Assembly (NCBI GenBank): GCA_016748015.1 | Contig: JAAOMT010000261.1 | Coordinates: 75,644 to 139,643, forward strand | Length of the DNA: 64,000 nt | Source of the DNA: Geosiphon pyriformis | Taxonomy: Eukaryota; Glomeromycota; Glomeromycetes; Archaeosporales; Geosiphonaceae | Direction of reading: 5' to 3' | Part shown: positions 45,413-58,742 of the stretch, one piece after another | Numbering within the stretch: the first letter of the stretch is position 1 | How the letters are laid out: each line of letters opens with the position of its first letter | The notes under the pieces: generated by a model | What the model saw: the letters and a program-made list of their open reading frames with translations, nothing else | Told to the model about the DNA's origin: nothing | The model's database searches: none | Position numbers and translations under genes: made by a program

Positions 45413-47420
45413 TTATATATATATATTGAAATAAATAATTTATTATTGAAAATAGCAACAGAAACAATATTATCACGTGATAACATTTTTATCTTTTGGT
45501 TAAAACAAATAAATGGTTTCACAACATTTTGTTTTAATGAATAAGAAATTCTTGCTCTTTTTATCGGATAAGGAAATTTCCGACATTTTCCGAATTATAA
45601 ATGATGGATGGATAAATTTGAATGCAATAAAAGCATGATATGACACTACTTTTTATCAGCTATCTTTCCCAAAGAGATGTTTTTTCCTTACAATTACTTT
45701 TTGGTTGAAAAGCTTTTTTATCTTTCGAAAAACTTCTTAAAAAGCTCTAAATAATTTATTTGTCTTTCAAAGTTCTTTTCTTCGAGTTAAAAAGTTTTTC
45801 TTTCATATAACTTTGCTTCTTGGGTTCATTTCTTTGCCACTCTGTATGTATTTTTTCTTTCTTTTTCTCTTTCTCTTTCTCTATTTCCTTTGCAAGGGGC
45901 TTTTTGCGTGTATATCGTGAGACACAATTTGTGTATCCATTTAAAAGGAACTATTAATTTGGGAATAATTCACTGGAATATGGCTTCTAAATTTATTCAG
46001 GTTATAGGATATTTCTTCTGCCGTCAGGCTGATGTCATAAATAGAAACACAAAGGGAAAAACAGATAAATACTAAACTGGCCAACATTCTGTTCATCTCG
46101 TTATTATCATTCATCTTTTTCCCTGCTTTTTTTTTTTTTTTGAATCTGACCTGCGAGTACCCTCAATCGATGTAATTTGGACAAAGCTCAAGATTTTGAT
46201 ATTTGTTGGCTGTGCTAAAATAGGCGAGTATAGTTACACATTTCCAAATTTGTTGAATTCCACCGCCGAACTTATTCTATTTTAAATTACTATGAATTTA
46301 TAATCTTTATGCATGCTCTCAATGGTCTTCCATTTTGTTATTGGTAGATCAATCACACAAACGAGGCGGAGCTTTTATTTCACCGTTTGACGACAATACA
46401 TAAAAAGGGAAATTTACCATGAAAAAGTCGGCAATTTCCGTTTTACTCTCTACTTGAATCAGACCTGATGAAAAAAAGATTGGTTTGGGTTATTATGATG
46501 ACAAGAATTGTTACCCATAGGTGAAACACAATGAGATAACATGATCTCGGGATGCAGATGAAATAAATAATAGTTCCTCATTGCGTTTTGCCTTTCTGTT
46601 GCTGCTACCTGCCACGCTTATCAACCAACCTCCCTGTTGTTCCTCTGCTTCTGCTTCCGACTGAACACACACAACACATTCAACCCAACTAATAACAACA
46701 AAGTTTCACTCTGCACCAGTATTTAGTAGTATTAGTAGTGAGAGTTTTAGGATTAATAATATTAACAGCTAACAAAAGGTTTTCTTAGAAACAAAAGTCG
46801 AAATTTTATTTTACTGCAAGACGTCAAAATCTTATTCTTTTTTCTTTTTTAACCCGCTAAACCTTTCTATGAATACCAGTTTAGAATCCAAAAGCCAAAA
46901 AAAAAAGGTACGTAAGTTAGTCTTTGAAATTTTGAATAAGCGAGTTCTCCTTTGAAATTTTCCGTGAAAGATGAATAGTATATAAAATTTCTATTAATTT
47001 GTACTTCTTTATGTGCTGTCAAATTTCCTTTTGTTCTCTTAATTGATTATAAGAAGCCATTTTCTATAATTTTTTAAAGCCCTTTCTTTTTCTTTTTTCT
47101 TGCGAAATTTCTGTTCATTCACTGCGGCATAGAAAATTATATACTTTTCACCTCTCAATAAGTTTCCTTTCTAATTATCATTTTTTTCAAGAAATTTCAC
47201 GATTTTCTATCGATTCCTTCGTTTATCCCTTTCAAAACACAAAACAGTCAAAAATGAGGCACAATCATAAAAAAAAAGGGGGGGGGGGGTTTGGGTGGTT
47301 ATACAATTTTGGAAGGCATTTGCCGATAGCGGGTGGAGTTCTTTTTTATTATTCATACATGATTATGAGGTTTAGAACAAATCATTGGCATGGCATGGCA
47401 TTACATGGGTTTGCGATTAT

Positions 47421-47449
47421 AATGATGATGATGATGATGATGATGATGA
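47421..47449. repeat. (GAT/ATG)n microsatellite
   Basis: Nine or so ATG/GAT units. The Met run it creates in one frame is not a gene. Confidence 0.95.
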
Positions 47450-48095
47450 GGAATTGGTTCAATGGTATCAAAATGAAACACCATCACCAAAGAGAGCAAA
47501 GATAAAAATTTGTTATCTTTGATGTCATATAAAGCTTCCTTTTGTGTTTAAATTGGTTTGCTGTGTAATGATTTAAAAAAGAAGCCAAAACTAAGTGTAG
47601 TTGTGGACCTATACCTAAGAAAAAATTCTTAACATTGTCATTTGCCAAGAACATTCATCACTTCATTTACAATTTTTATAGGATCGATCACTTTAAAAAC
47701 TTTTTACAAGAATCTCTGATACATATGTATATATTTTTTATATGGTAAGTCAAAAACCTTGTACCGGCTAGCCAATTGTCAATCTCAACATAATTCATCT
47801 TAAAGTACCCTTCAAGAAGCATAAAAACAATTATGCACACAAATGTGATCAACAACCGGATAACCACGGCGGCTTTTATAATCCGTTTATATTATTATTT
47901 ATTCTGTATTATCTAGACCCTCGATAAAACAAAATAATTGAACGGTGATTGTTTGATGAAATTTGTGCCGAATGGCTGTGTTCTTTTTCCTCCCAGGTTG
48001 AAATTTATATTTGTATCGTGTATTGTTGTTGCTGTTGTTGTTCCTGTTGTTGCTGTTGTGTATATGAACGTGAGCTTATATATATGTTTACATGT

Positions 48096-48132
48096 ACATA
48101 TATATATATATATGTATGTATGTATGTATGTA
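48096..48132. repeat. (TA)n-(TGTA)n microsatellite
   Basis: TA dinucleotides passing into TGTA tetramers, about 820 bp upstream of the TBP start codon. Confidence 0.9.
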
Positions 48133-48953
48133 CGTATACTAAATAGGTGAAACACTAATTTAACTCGACATAAAGATTCTAATCTTTTCATTTGAGGGTA
48201 ACCCTGAGTTCAACTTTATCAAATTTCAAAATGATTGAACCAATAAATATTAAAAGATTTTTCATGCTTGAAAAAATTGTATAAATACCACCCAGTGTCC
48301 ACTTGACGTTTCCGACTTTACGGCCTCGTCCCTCTCAAAATAAATTTTTTTTTTCCACTATTATATTACCCATCGATCTGATCTGATCTGATCTAAAAGA
48401 TTTTACTAATCATTACCAAAAATCAATCAACCAATCAAACAACTTTTTATTACATCAGATCATCCTTTGACCAATCATTAGCATTCCCACTAAATCTTTG
48501 CGCATACTAAAGAGGGCGAGACACGTCATCAACATTTATCGTCTTGAGTAGTTGATTCTATAACATAAACAAATATAAAAACCTTGTTTGACCAACTTCC
48601 TATATATCTTTTTACCACCTTCTATTATCACACATCCCCCCCCCCCAACCAACTATTATTGTAGTTTGAGATTTTTTTTAAATACAAACGGGCATCCTTA
48701 TAAAAACCTGCGAATTTTTTTTTCTACAGCTCTTTGGGAGAAAACCTCTGCTTTTAACGAGACAAGGGGACTAAACTCTTTAGTGAGGATTAGTTCCTTT
48801 TATCCTTACTATACTATCAAGCACTAGCTTTCTTTTCCATCTGTACACCTGATTTATCTTTCTATTGTATCTTTCAGTTTGTCGTACCGATACACATTAC
48901 AATAAACAAGTCTTGCAAAGACACCCGTCACTCCGTACAAATTTCTACTTAAA

Positions 48954-50224
48954 ATGAACTCTTCGATCGTGCTCCCAAGTTCAGGCGTGTTTGGTCAAGG
49001 CCAACCTCAGCCTGTTGCCGTTCCAAGCACACCTGGCTCAACCTCCTCTTTGACCTACACCAATTCTGGTGTCGTTCTTGATGATGGGATGAATAGCATG
49101 GAAGAAGAAGGTCATTCACCACCTCAAAGCGTTGCTGGCATTGTACCTATTTTACAGTAAGTTATTGAAGTTTTGATAAGATATTGAGCTCACAATCAAA
49201 AGATTGTGAACTATTTATCTTATCCCTTGATTGTCTTTTTAACATACACCTCTACGTTGGGTGTCGAATGCCAACCCTATTTGATTGCCATCTTTATTAT
49301 TGTTATTATTGTTATATTTATTTTATTACTTACCCTTTCAACTTCTGTCCTCCACAATTCAATCAGAAACATTGTTGCAACTGTCAATCTTGATTGTAAA
49401 CTTGACCTCAAAACTATCGCACTTCATGCAAGAAATGCAGAATACAATCCCAAGGTATTACCGCATTGCTATGCGTTAATAGCATGGACAACTGTGGTAC
49501 TCTTAGTAAATATTAAGGATATATCTAAATTAAATGTTATGCAACACATACATGACACCATCCATTAGCGGTTCGCGGCTGTGATCATGCGTATTCGTGA
49601 GCCAAAGACCACCGCACTGATCTTTGCTTCTGGCAAAATGGTTGTCACTGGTGCCAAGTCAGAAGATGACTCAAAGTTAGCCAGTCGAAAGTACGCACGA
49701 ATCATTCAAAAACTTGGGTTTCAGGCAAAATTTACCGATTTCAAAATCCAAAACATTGTCGGTTCCTGTGACGTAAAATTTCCCATTCGTTTGGAAGGTT
49801 TGGCCTATTCTCATGGTCATTTCAGCAGTGTAAGTTTAGAAACCTTTTCTTGTACCTTTCGAAATCTTTTTTAAAATCTACAGTACACAATAATTCTTTA
49901 ATATCATTAATAATAACTTTTTCTCGTTGCTCTTGATTTCAATTTATATAGTATGAACCCGAACTTTTCCCCGGACTGATCTACCGTATGGTAAAACCAA
50001 AGATTGTGCTCCTGATCTTTGTGTCTGGTAAGATTGTGCTTACAGGTGCCAAGGTGGGTGATTGAAGCTTCTTTGACTTGGTACTCTCTTCATAAACTTA
50101 TGATCATAAGGATTTAAAGAAATTTCTTTCGTCATATTAAAATAAATATCCTCAGGTCCGTGAAGAAATTTATCAAGCTTTCGAAGCTATTTATCCCGTT
50201 TTGACCGAATTTCGAAAACCTTGA
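48954..50224 (+). CDS. TBP: TATA-box-binding protein (240 aa, five exons)
   Basis: General transcription factor that binds TATA DNA within TFIID and serves all three RNA polymerases. Exons are 48954-49156, 49367-49454, 49569-49829, 49952-50053 and 50156-50224, joining to 240 residues. The N-terminus (about 1-66) is variable and Ser/Pro/Gly-rich. The saddle core follows as two direct repeats: repeat 1 from [20 protein letters not shown] through [20 protein letters not shown], repeat 2 from [20 protein letters not shown] through [18 protein letters not shown]. Phe residues at the DNA-kinking positions ([17 protein letters not shown]) are present. It ends TEFRKP. Length equals that of yeast TBP. 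No oddities. Start chosen as the only ATG in frame with the core. Confidence 0.98.
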
Positions 50225-51183
50225 AATTTATCAACCTATATCAATCATCATCATCATCATCATCTTGCATGGATAAATGTTATTAATTGGGTATTTGGCC
50301 AAGATTTTGTGGATCATTTGATGTGTGTCGAGGAAAAGATAACGCCCCAAGTAATATATATGCTTGTGCGGACAGTTTTTCCATGCATCCTTTATTCATT
50401 GGCTTTTTTGGGATATTGGCAATTTTCTTTTGCATGACTAGTTACTCGGATAACCATCTACACCATGAACATTTGAACTTGAAATATATTGTTATCTAGT
50501 ATTCAGTTCTCCCCTTTTCCTTTGAAGATTTATTTTTACTGAAAAAAAAAAACCCCCCTCCCCCCTACCTTTTCTTAAACTACACATTTTCAGCATAGTC
50601 ATGATTACATTTTTACCTCACTTCTTTAATCCAGTAAAATGGATTTGTGTAATATATATTCTCCCTATTTTCTTGTCTTAGCAAATTTGTACAGATTCTT
50701 TGCGCAGTATTTTTCCCCTTTTTCCCTCCATTGCAATATTTTATTCTTTTCATTAGACGTACACCTAAACGCGAGCGCGTACGTTTCATGCTTGCATGTT
50801 TCGTCGTGACTGTGAATGGTGATGGTCTCAATTGGTTTATCATCACAGTTACTCAGCTGTGTATGTCGTTGGTTGAAAGTGTGGTTTCGTTGATACGTGA
50901 CATCTTTTGCCACGACCTGGCAAAACTCCCAGCTGGCTTTCACGCTCTCGAATTTCCCCTTTCCCAGGTTGACGTCAAATTTTTTCTCATTTATTTGCTT
51001 TAAAACCAAAAGTATTACTACTACTATTACTATACTACCACTACCACCACTACTATTATTACTACCCTATTATTTCCTTTTTAGATTTTTAATGATAGAA
51101 AATTCGAAAAAAAGATGATAATAACTCGTAATAAACAAATGCAGACAAAAACATGCTGAGAAAATGTAAAAATCTTTCATCGC

Positions 51184-51218
<35 letters not shown>

Positions 51219-51219
51219 T
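51184..51219. repeat. (AAT)n microsatellite
   Basis: About twelve AAT units between the TBP and TPR/MLP genes. Confidence 0.95.
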
Positions 51220-51291
51220 TATTGTGGGGAACAAAAGCAAAAAATTTTGTATGTCGCGAGATGAATATTTTATCTTTGAAACCACTTGTTA

Positions 51292-51359
51292 AGTTAACCG
51301 GTCTTGTATCACGTGCCATAATATCACGACAGTTAACTGGTCTTGTAACACGTGTCATA
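51292..51359 (+). promoter_or_regulatory. Duplicated E-box motif upstream of the TPR/MLP gene
   Basis: Two 29-bp direct repeats, 51292-51320 and 51331-51359, differ at only three positions and each contains CACGTG (51310-51315 and 51349-51354). They lie about 230-295 bp before the start codon at 51587. CACGTG is the core bound by bHLH factors such as Cbf1, Pho4 and Myc/Max types. Spacing and duplication suggest a cis-regulatory pair, but binding is not shown. Confidence 0.45.
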
Positions 51360-51586
51360 TAAACAGTATCACAACATAGCTTTGAAATTTGACTTTCAAA
51401 AACAAAACTTAACCAAATCCTGAACTGCTATAGGCAACTTGTCTGTAGAGAAAATTATATTAGAACTTTAGATTCGACAGTGAAAAGCTTACAAATAACC
51501 TTTACAGGAGTTGGAAAAGTTAACAATACCAAAGAAAAAGCCACTAGAAGTTTTGGAAGGTTAAAAAGACAAAAGATTGCCGAGCT

Positions 51587-54500
51587 ATGGCTTCACAGAA
51601 CCCGGAAGGTTATATAAATTTAGCAGAGGTGACCTCGGATGACATGGGGGGCCGAAACAGCATACCAGAGCAACCCTCGGAGAATTTGGAAGCTCAAGAG
51701 GCTGCAGAAGAGGAGAGACAGGAAGAACCAAATCTCTTGAAAGATTTGGCAGGACTGCAACTCCAGAAATTAACAATAGGTACTTTGATCTATTTTTGTT
51801 CTCTCTTACTTTTGATATTTTTCTGATCAAAGGTTATTTTCAAAGGACAAAAACTACATGAGGCTAGTGCAATAATACGTAATTTGAAGGAAGAAAATTC
51901 CCATTTAGGTAAGTTTCCTGTTGGTTATTTTAGACCTTTTATTTTTAAACTTCGTTTCATACTTTATTTCTGATTTTAGAAACGAGGCTTTTGGTTATTG
52001 AACAGGAAAAGGAGCAAAGTTTGGAAATCGCAAATAAAATTAGTTTGCTTGAACAAAACTTAGCTGAAGCCCAAGTGAGTCTTGGAGGCTTCTTTATTTC
52101 AATTCCCTCAGAACAGGAAAAAAATTAATTCCAAGTAATCTTCCAGAACGAGGCTAGATCATACAAAGAGAAATATACTGGTGCCCAAGAGAAAGCAATA
52201 TACTTAGAAAGCACGCTTCAAGCACAACGTCAAACAGTTCAGCAAAAAGAAATAAATTACGAAAGAGAAAAGCTTGAATTACAAGAAATCCGAATTCGTA
52301 GTGAGCAGGAAAGGAATCAATGGACAAACGAAAAGACGGCTTTTGAAACTGATCGTCATCAATATGAGGTTAAAATTCGTAAGCTCGAAAATGAACACGG
52401 TGATTTGCAAGCTAAATTGCTTCAGCTTGAATCTAAACAAGTAATGACAAATAGTGAGTTGCAATCAGTACACGTACAAGAGCAACGATATCGAGTACAA
52501 TATGAGAAAATAGTTGAGGAGATGAAAACTAAAGATCAACGTCATCAACTCGAAATGGGGAAATTGCAAAACCAAATTTATACATTAGAGGATGAGAATC
52601 GCACCTATCTACGTGAGCGCCAAAAGGATCACACTCGGATCAATGAGCTTCTTCAATCCGAAGATGAGTACAAAAAGATCCTCAGCCAGCAAACTCAAGA
52701 CTTGGGTACATTAGAACAAGAGTTAAACGTAAAAGAAGCACAATGTATCGAGCTAGAAACAAAGGTCTCTGAGATGAGAAAAAGTTTGGAGGATACGGAA
52801 AAAATGGCCGTTGTCGCGATGGAATCCCCAAATACAGCTGGTTTGATCGCCTTGGGAAACCATGGAAAGTCTCTCCCTGATCTTTTACGAGAACATCGCT
52901 CCATGTCAATCGAATTAAATCAACTTCGAAATATTGCCATGGATTATCGTAAACTTCAGGATACCATGAAAAAAGTATGTGACGAAGTTGTTCAGCATGG
53001 ACCAATAATGCAAGCTCGAAATGAGGAGTCGAAACGGAAATCCCATGAAATCGATCGGCTTACCCGTGAACTCAAATTAAAGAATGATCGACTGGCTAGA
53101 CTATCGTATGACTTGCAGTTAAATCAAAGTCGTTGTCAATCATTAGAAGAAGAGTTAAATCGAGCAAATACTGGTATGTATTAAAGTGCTTTTCTTATGT
53201 ACCGTATTTTCTTATACTTCCTAATAAATTTTTAAATGACTCAGAAAACCATGTATTATTGGAACACAACGTGTATTTTTTGAAAGAACTCGAAGACCGT
53301 CCATCAATTGGAATACACACATCTGTCCGTGTATCAAGTGAAAATTCTATTGGCTTCCGCGACATCTCTGAAATGTATTCGCAAAACGTCTCTATGACAT
53401 CTGATCTGACAGGGCTCACCCGACGAGTCCAAGAACTTGAGGGCAAAAATCGTGATTTGGAAGGCTTTGCAGAAGAAAATATACGTCTTTATACTGAAAT
53501 CGAACTTTTGAAGAAACGTCTAGAAGTTCGTTCACCAATGTCTCAAAACCCAGAAGTGAGCATGAATTTTGCGACTACCCCAGACGTGGCCTATTACAAG
53601 AAGGAGATTGATTCCTTACAGGTAATGGTAGTTTTCTCACATGGTTCCATTTCACTAGGGAACTACGTGTCATTTCGAGCAATTTGTAAACACAACATAT
53701 CTCTCCTTTTGTAAAAGTCAAGGGTCAACGAACTCATGAATTCAAGGGAGCAACTCACTGGTGATTGTAACAATCTAAGACAACAACTAAATGAAGCCAT
53801 GTCTTTAAATAGCAAACACCAGATTGCCGAACATCAATTAGAAGGTAATTTAGAGTTCAAATTTTCCTAAACTCTTTTTCAAATTTCTATCTTAATTACT
53901 AAAGTTTTCTGCGATCTTTGTAGTTTATAAACAATGGTTAGATTCCGAGAAGGAACGTGCAAAAAAACTAGAGGAAGAACATGGCAAAATACTGGAGCTT
54001 CGATCTGTTGAAATCAAAGATTTACGTGGGCAATTGGAGGCTTTAAGAGAGGAATCGATTCCGATCAAAACTCAGCTTAACGAGGTAATTATTAACTTTG
54101 AATTGACTCCTCTCACATTTCATACTCTATGTTGAGAGAGACATCATTTCCTTTTCTTTTTTTTATAGCGAACAACAAGCTTGTCACAACTCATGAGTAC
54201 ACATAGCAATTTGCAAAAACAACACCAAGAAGTTTTGGCAAATTGGCAAAAAGAAATGGAAGCGGTCAAATCGATTGAAAAAGAGGCGGCCAAGTTGTCA
54301 AATGAGAAGCAAAATTTATCACGAGAATTGCACACACATAAATCTAATCTTGAGGTTATAAACACGCAGTTAACTGCAACTTTGGCTCAGCTAAAGGAAT
54401 CTACCGATGAAAGAAGTCTACTCGGCCAGAAACTAGGTACCCTGCATACAGAATTGGAAACTTTAGGCGTTGAAAAGGTGCAAATACAAACAGAACTTGA

Positions 54501-57500
54501 ATCCAAGATTAAGGAAATTAATGAAATCAAAGATCAACTCAAGTCCTATGAGACCAACGATTCTCACTTGACGATATCTCAATTACGGTAAGAATGAGTT
54601 TTATTGCGTACCATTTATTATTTACTTAGGTTGAGAGATAAACATATTTACATTCATCATCTTGAATTTTTCTCAGTGAAAGTCTAACAGAAGCTCGCAA
54701 TCGATATCGTCGTCTGCAAGATCAAATTGACTATTTGCAAAACTTGAGTCAGGATTCACAATGTGTTGTAGAAGCCTTGGATATAAAGAATAACGAGTAC
54801 CAAGAAAAAACTGAAGTAAGATTTATGCTTAGTTTATTAAAATTCTTATCTCCGATTCTTTTACGTCATTTTTATTAATTTATTTTGACAAATCTCTTTT
54901 AGCAAATGTCAAAAAAACTATTGCAACTAAGGATGGAACTTGAAAAAATTAATCTTGATCTAAATCAAACTCAAGTAGAGCGTGACAGTGTCCAAAAGCA
55001 GCTTGTGGCTGTTCGTGAGTCAGCAGAGATAAATATTCAACAACTCAGGACGAGTGAAGAATATTTAAAAACCCAAGTTCAACAAAAGAATAAGGATCTA
55101 GCCGAGTCGAAGGCAAGATTCGACAGTCAAGTTATTGACCTGGCCGATGCTCTGAGAAAACACTCGGATATGGAGAAAAATTATAAAAATCTACTGGCTG
55201 AATACGAGGACCTGAAATCTCGTACTGAATCCGTTGTAGCAGATTTAAATAATGAGAAAAACGTGCTTGAAGGACAACTCCATAACCTCGGAGAAAAATA
55301 CGAGAAGCTCCAAGAAGCTAACGAGATTTACCAAAAACAAGCCGAAAGCGATGCACCCCCTGAATTAAACGTGGCTATACAGGGGCTCCGTTGGCAATTG
55401 GAAGAATTCACTAAAGAAAACACTGAATTGAAACAGAAAAACGAATCTTACAGGCATGATCTGGATGAGACTCGAAAACAGGTTGAACGCTGGAGAGAAT
55501 TATACGAACAAGTAAGATAAATCATGTAACGTTGATTTTATTCGTCAGTCAAAGGGATCATTTCTAAATTTTTTCTTAAATTCGACATCTACCTCAATTT
55601 CTAGGAGCACCAGAAATTAGAAATTTCTGGATATGGGGAGGCGTTGGCTAAAGCACAAAGTCAAACTGAACAGGCGAATGTGCACAATAGATTGCTTCAC
55701 GAGGAGAATCAAAGATTGAACAAAAATCTTAAAGAGTCTGAAGCCCGTATGGATCAAGCAGAATCCAAATATCGAGCACTTTCCACCCAACTGAGCCGTG
55801 TAGAATCGGAGAAGCAACATTTCAAAGAAACTTATGAGCGTACCCTTAAAGATTATGAAACAGAGCAACAACGGCATACTGCAATCATCGCTAGCCGTGC
55901 AGATATCACTCCGGCAGAAGTGGAAAAGCTGAGAAAAACAGAAGAAAACTTGAAAAATCAGATGAAATCGATCAGTGATCAACATAAAAAAGAAGCAAGT
56001 CAAATTAAAGGGCAACTTCGTACCAAAATCACCGAGGTATTTCCTGTTGAAATTATTCGTGTTGCCTCGAATATTAGGTTTTATTGTTAATATTATTTAC
56101 CTTTTCCTTCCAAGACTGAAAATCTGAAAAAAGAATTGATTAAGCTTAAACAAGAAAAGGACGCTGAAAAAGCTAAAGCGGAAAGTGAAAGTCAACAGCG
56201 AGAGAAAGTGGAAAGTCAAGCTAATGATATGAGAAAAAGAGCAAAACAAGCAATTGAAAAATTCAAAAATGAATCTACAAAATTGAGAGAAGAAAATGCC
56301 ACCTTGAAACAGAACAAAGAATCGTTGGAATCTCTTCAAAAAGAAAATGAGACTTTGAAAGAAGAGAATATCAATTTAAAGCAAGAAGTTGAAAGGATGA
56401 AAAAACAAGTTGAAGAACAAGTCAAGACAGCAGCTCTTCGTCTTAGTGTTTTGGAATCGCAATTAGCAAATACCCAGAATAAACATGAAAAAGAATTGTC
56501 CCAACTCAAGGCCTTAGTCGAAGAACAAAATAAAGCACCCGCTCAGACTCCTGAAGAACCCACGACTACAGCGCCTGTACCCACCACTTCATCAGTCACC
56601 CAGCCAGAGATACAGGCTGAATTAAATGCTGAACCGAAGAGTACTGAGACAACCATCAATGCTTCCCCTAAAGATTTGACGCCACGAGTACCGTCAGCGA
56701 CTGTTCAAAGTCCCGAACCAATTGTTTCTTCAGTTTTAACAGCTGTAATTATGCCTATAACCCCCCTGCCACCAGCCGCGTCTACACCCCCTGCGGCCAC
56801 TTCTCAATCAATTTCATTGATAGATCTTGCAGCCTCAGCATCACTATTTGGTACGCCAATACTGTTTGATTTTTTGGTTTTGAGGTCTTGCTAATAAAAA
56901 ATCTTCACACTTGAACCGGTAGCTCCTTCAAACAATCAAAAAGAAAAACCTCCAGTGAAGTTGAACCGAACCCGATTATTTCCGATATCCCATGTTCCAT
57001 CTGAAACGCCGAACAATACTCCCCCTATACCTGTACCTGTACCTGCACCTGTACCTGCACCTTCTACCCAACTACCAAATTTATCTGGAACTACAGCAAC
57101 TTCTTTTGATAAGCCTTCCCTTTCCGGTTCATTGGGTTCTATGACGAATTCAGGGACCTCGGTAAACTTAGACTCCCCAAATTTGGAAGCTTCAGAAACC
57201 CAGAGCTCTGAGCCTGATCGGAAACGACGCCGATCTTTAGGTGATGAGGATGGTCGGGAGGGTTCGGATCCTTATCCACAAAATCAAGAAGTCAAAACAA
57301 CAGGTACACTAAACCAAATGAACTTTTTTGGTTTATTTTACTCTTCAAATACTAATTTAATCTTTGGTTTATGTTACGACAGTCTACGAGGGTGTCTCGT
57401 CGGATAACACGGGTACAATTGAAGTCCCCGAAGAAAATGAAGATAAAAATCCGCCAGCAATCAGCGATGATCTTCCAACAGTTAAACGAATTAAACTCGA

Positions 57501-57540
57501 CGCTCCTCGAACCGATACAGAAGAAAATGAAAAAGAATAA
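51587..57540 (+). CDS. Nuclear-basket coiled-coil protein, TPR/MLP1 family (1638 aa, 14 exons)
   Basis: Scaffold of the nuclear pore basket, involved in mRNA export quality control and chromatin tethering in the family. Exons: 51587-51779, 51846-51908, 51980-52074, 52147-53173, 53245-53621, 53718-53844, 53924-54084, 54169-54587, 54677-54815, 54903-55511, 55605-56036, 56115-56850, 56923-57303 and 57383-57540. All phases agree over 1638 codons. Residues about 60-1350 are near-continuous heptad coiled coil rich in Glu, Lys, Gln and Leu. An MLP-type block (SLPDLLREHRSMSIELNQLRNIAMDY) sits in exon 4. The C-terminus is Pro/Thr/Ser-rich, with a Pro-Val/Ala repeat and basic patches PDRKRRRS and VKRIKLD that look like nuclear localisation signals. 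Shorter than yeast Mlp1 (about 1875) and human TPR (about 2360). Other giant coiled coils are the alternative. Confidence 0.85.
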
Positions 57541-57713
57541 TTCAAACTGCTAATTTTAAATTGCTGATGTAATTATTGATCAATCAGTTAAACAGACATT
57601 TTTTGTTGGATATTTTAGTCAATTTTGTATATAAAACATGTTGCAAGTTCACTTATTTCATTTGCATTAGTACATTTCTTGGTAAAAAATCTTACGAATT
57701 AATGATCCTCAAG

Positions 57714-58438
57714 TCAGATAAATCTTTTGCCTTGACCCTTTGGTTTAGCTCCGTTTATTTTTAGATCCCGAGTGTGATTAATCACCTTTTTGAGGGTTTT
57801 GGAATAAGGCATTAACTTGAGCAATCTTCGAGCTTGACTCCCGGTGGATAATGCAGGTTTAGCCAACCTTCTGAGACGACTGCGAGAAACACCAGTATTC
57901 AGATGGCTTTTACCAGGCCTTAAACGTTCGTATTGGCCGCTTCCAATACTTCGCCATCTTGAACGCAGAATTTTGTGGTTTGAAAGAAAACGAATGATTT
58001 GAGAATCTGCGAATCAATGCTAAGTTTAAAACTTGGATTATCCTACCTTGCTTTGGCTGCTGCATTTGTCTTCAATTTATAATAAGATTTTTGACGAGAG
58101 TGTACTAAATTCCACCGTGAATTCCAACCAAATCGATCAAAAAATATTGATAATTGAGGGGGTTTCGGTCCGATAGTGTAAATTAGGGCATTCTTGTTTG
58201 GTACCATATAATTCAAGGTAGTGAAATTTCGAGAATTTGGTGCAACGCAGGATATTTTTTCTAGGATAAATTGTTTGCCTAGTAGAAAGGAGATTGAAGG
58301 CAGCAATGAAAAACTATTTAAATTTATTAAAGGCCTCATGCCATTCTTACTTGACGTAACCCTTTTCAAATTCTTAAGAGGGTTGAGCTGAGCCAAAGGA
58401 GGACATAAATTGGCGCTTCTTGGGATCAATAGAAACAT
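57714..58438 (-). CDS. Mitochondrial large-subunit ribosomal protein bL35m (211 aa, two exons)
   Basis: Exons 58438-58047 and 57957-57714, with an 89-bp GT-AG intron, join to 211 residues. The bL35 signature is split by the intron: KLKTNAAAKAR, then WRSIGSGQYERLRPGKSHL and RSRLRRLAKP, matching the bacterial pattern K-x-KT-x-AA-KR-F-x-TGSGK..R-x-KSHL. About 120 residues precede it, with a basic, Ser-rich start suitable as a mitochondrial targeting peptide and a linker. Role: structural protein of the mitoribosome. It converges with the TPR/MLP gene (stop codons 173 bp apart). The first ATG of the frame at 58438 is taken as the start. Confidence 0.85.
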
Positions 58439-58742
58439 TGAATAGAATACTTTGTACTTTTTATTTAATTCTCAGCAACTAGAGCTTTTATTAACACCAC
58501 CCATTTATATAAATACCAAAAATTATAAGACCTTCTATAATTGATTTAGATCAGATTTGAGGTATTTTTAATTAGTTTAACGTCTTGGAAATTGCTCTGA
58601 AAAAGGGAAAATGAATTCTATTAAATCCGATAGTACAAAAATTTAAATCTGGATATGAGATTGTGGCTATCTCCAAATCTACCTCTATGCTTTAATGGGA
58701 TAATAAAAAACCCCTTCCCCAAGTGTTTCTTAAATTAAAAAA
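58439..58742. other. Spacer between bL35m and the BLM10 gene
   Basis: 304 bp holding the BLM10 3' UTR and the bL35m promoter, both genes on the minus strand. No further motif recognised. Confidence 0.6.

Larger units (their letters stand above)
44950..48953. other. 4-kb divergent intergenic region between the FYVE-RhoGEF and TBP genes
   Basis: No credible gene. It carries simple repeats: (AAT)n 45370-45411, a pyrimidine tract TTTCTTTCTTTTTCTC near 45850, (GAT)n 47421-47449, a TTG/CTG run 48021-48059, (TA)/(TGTA)n 48096-48132, (ATCTG)4 near 48374-48394, a C run near 48638 and a G run near 47279. Composition between 45500 and 48950 is genic rather than repeat-like. It may contain untranslated exons or long 5' leaders of either gene, but I cannot define them. 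Confidence 0.5.
50225..51586. other. Intergenic region, TBP 3' flank and TPR/MLP promoter
   Basis: No supported gene. It contains (ATC)n near 50243-50263, an A run then C run at about 50541-50568, a TAC/CCA-rich stretch 51011-51064, (AAT)n 51184-51219 and a duplicated CACGTG-containing motif at 51292-51359. Overlapping open frames at 50665-51009 (minus) and 50731-51003 (plus) have no recognisable content. Confidence 0.55.

Noticed and set aside
47254-47505. 83-residue ORF with Gly and Met runs
   Set aside because: It is produced by a G homopolymer and the (ATG)n microsatellite.
50665-51009. 114-residue minus-strand ORF between TBP and TPR/MLP, with a 90-residue ORF on the opposite strand
   Set aside because: No recognisable domain, no splice or start context, and two overlapping ORFs on opposite strands are typical of chance openings in a GC-richer patch.
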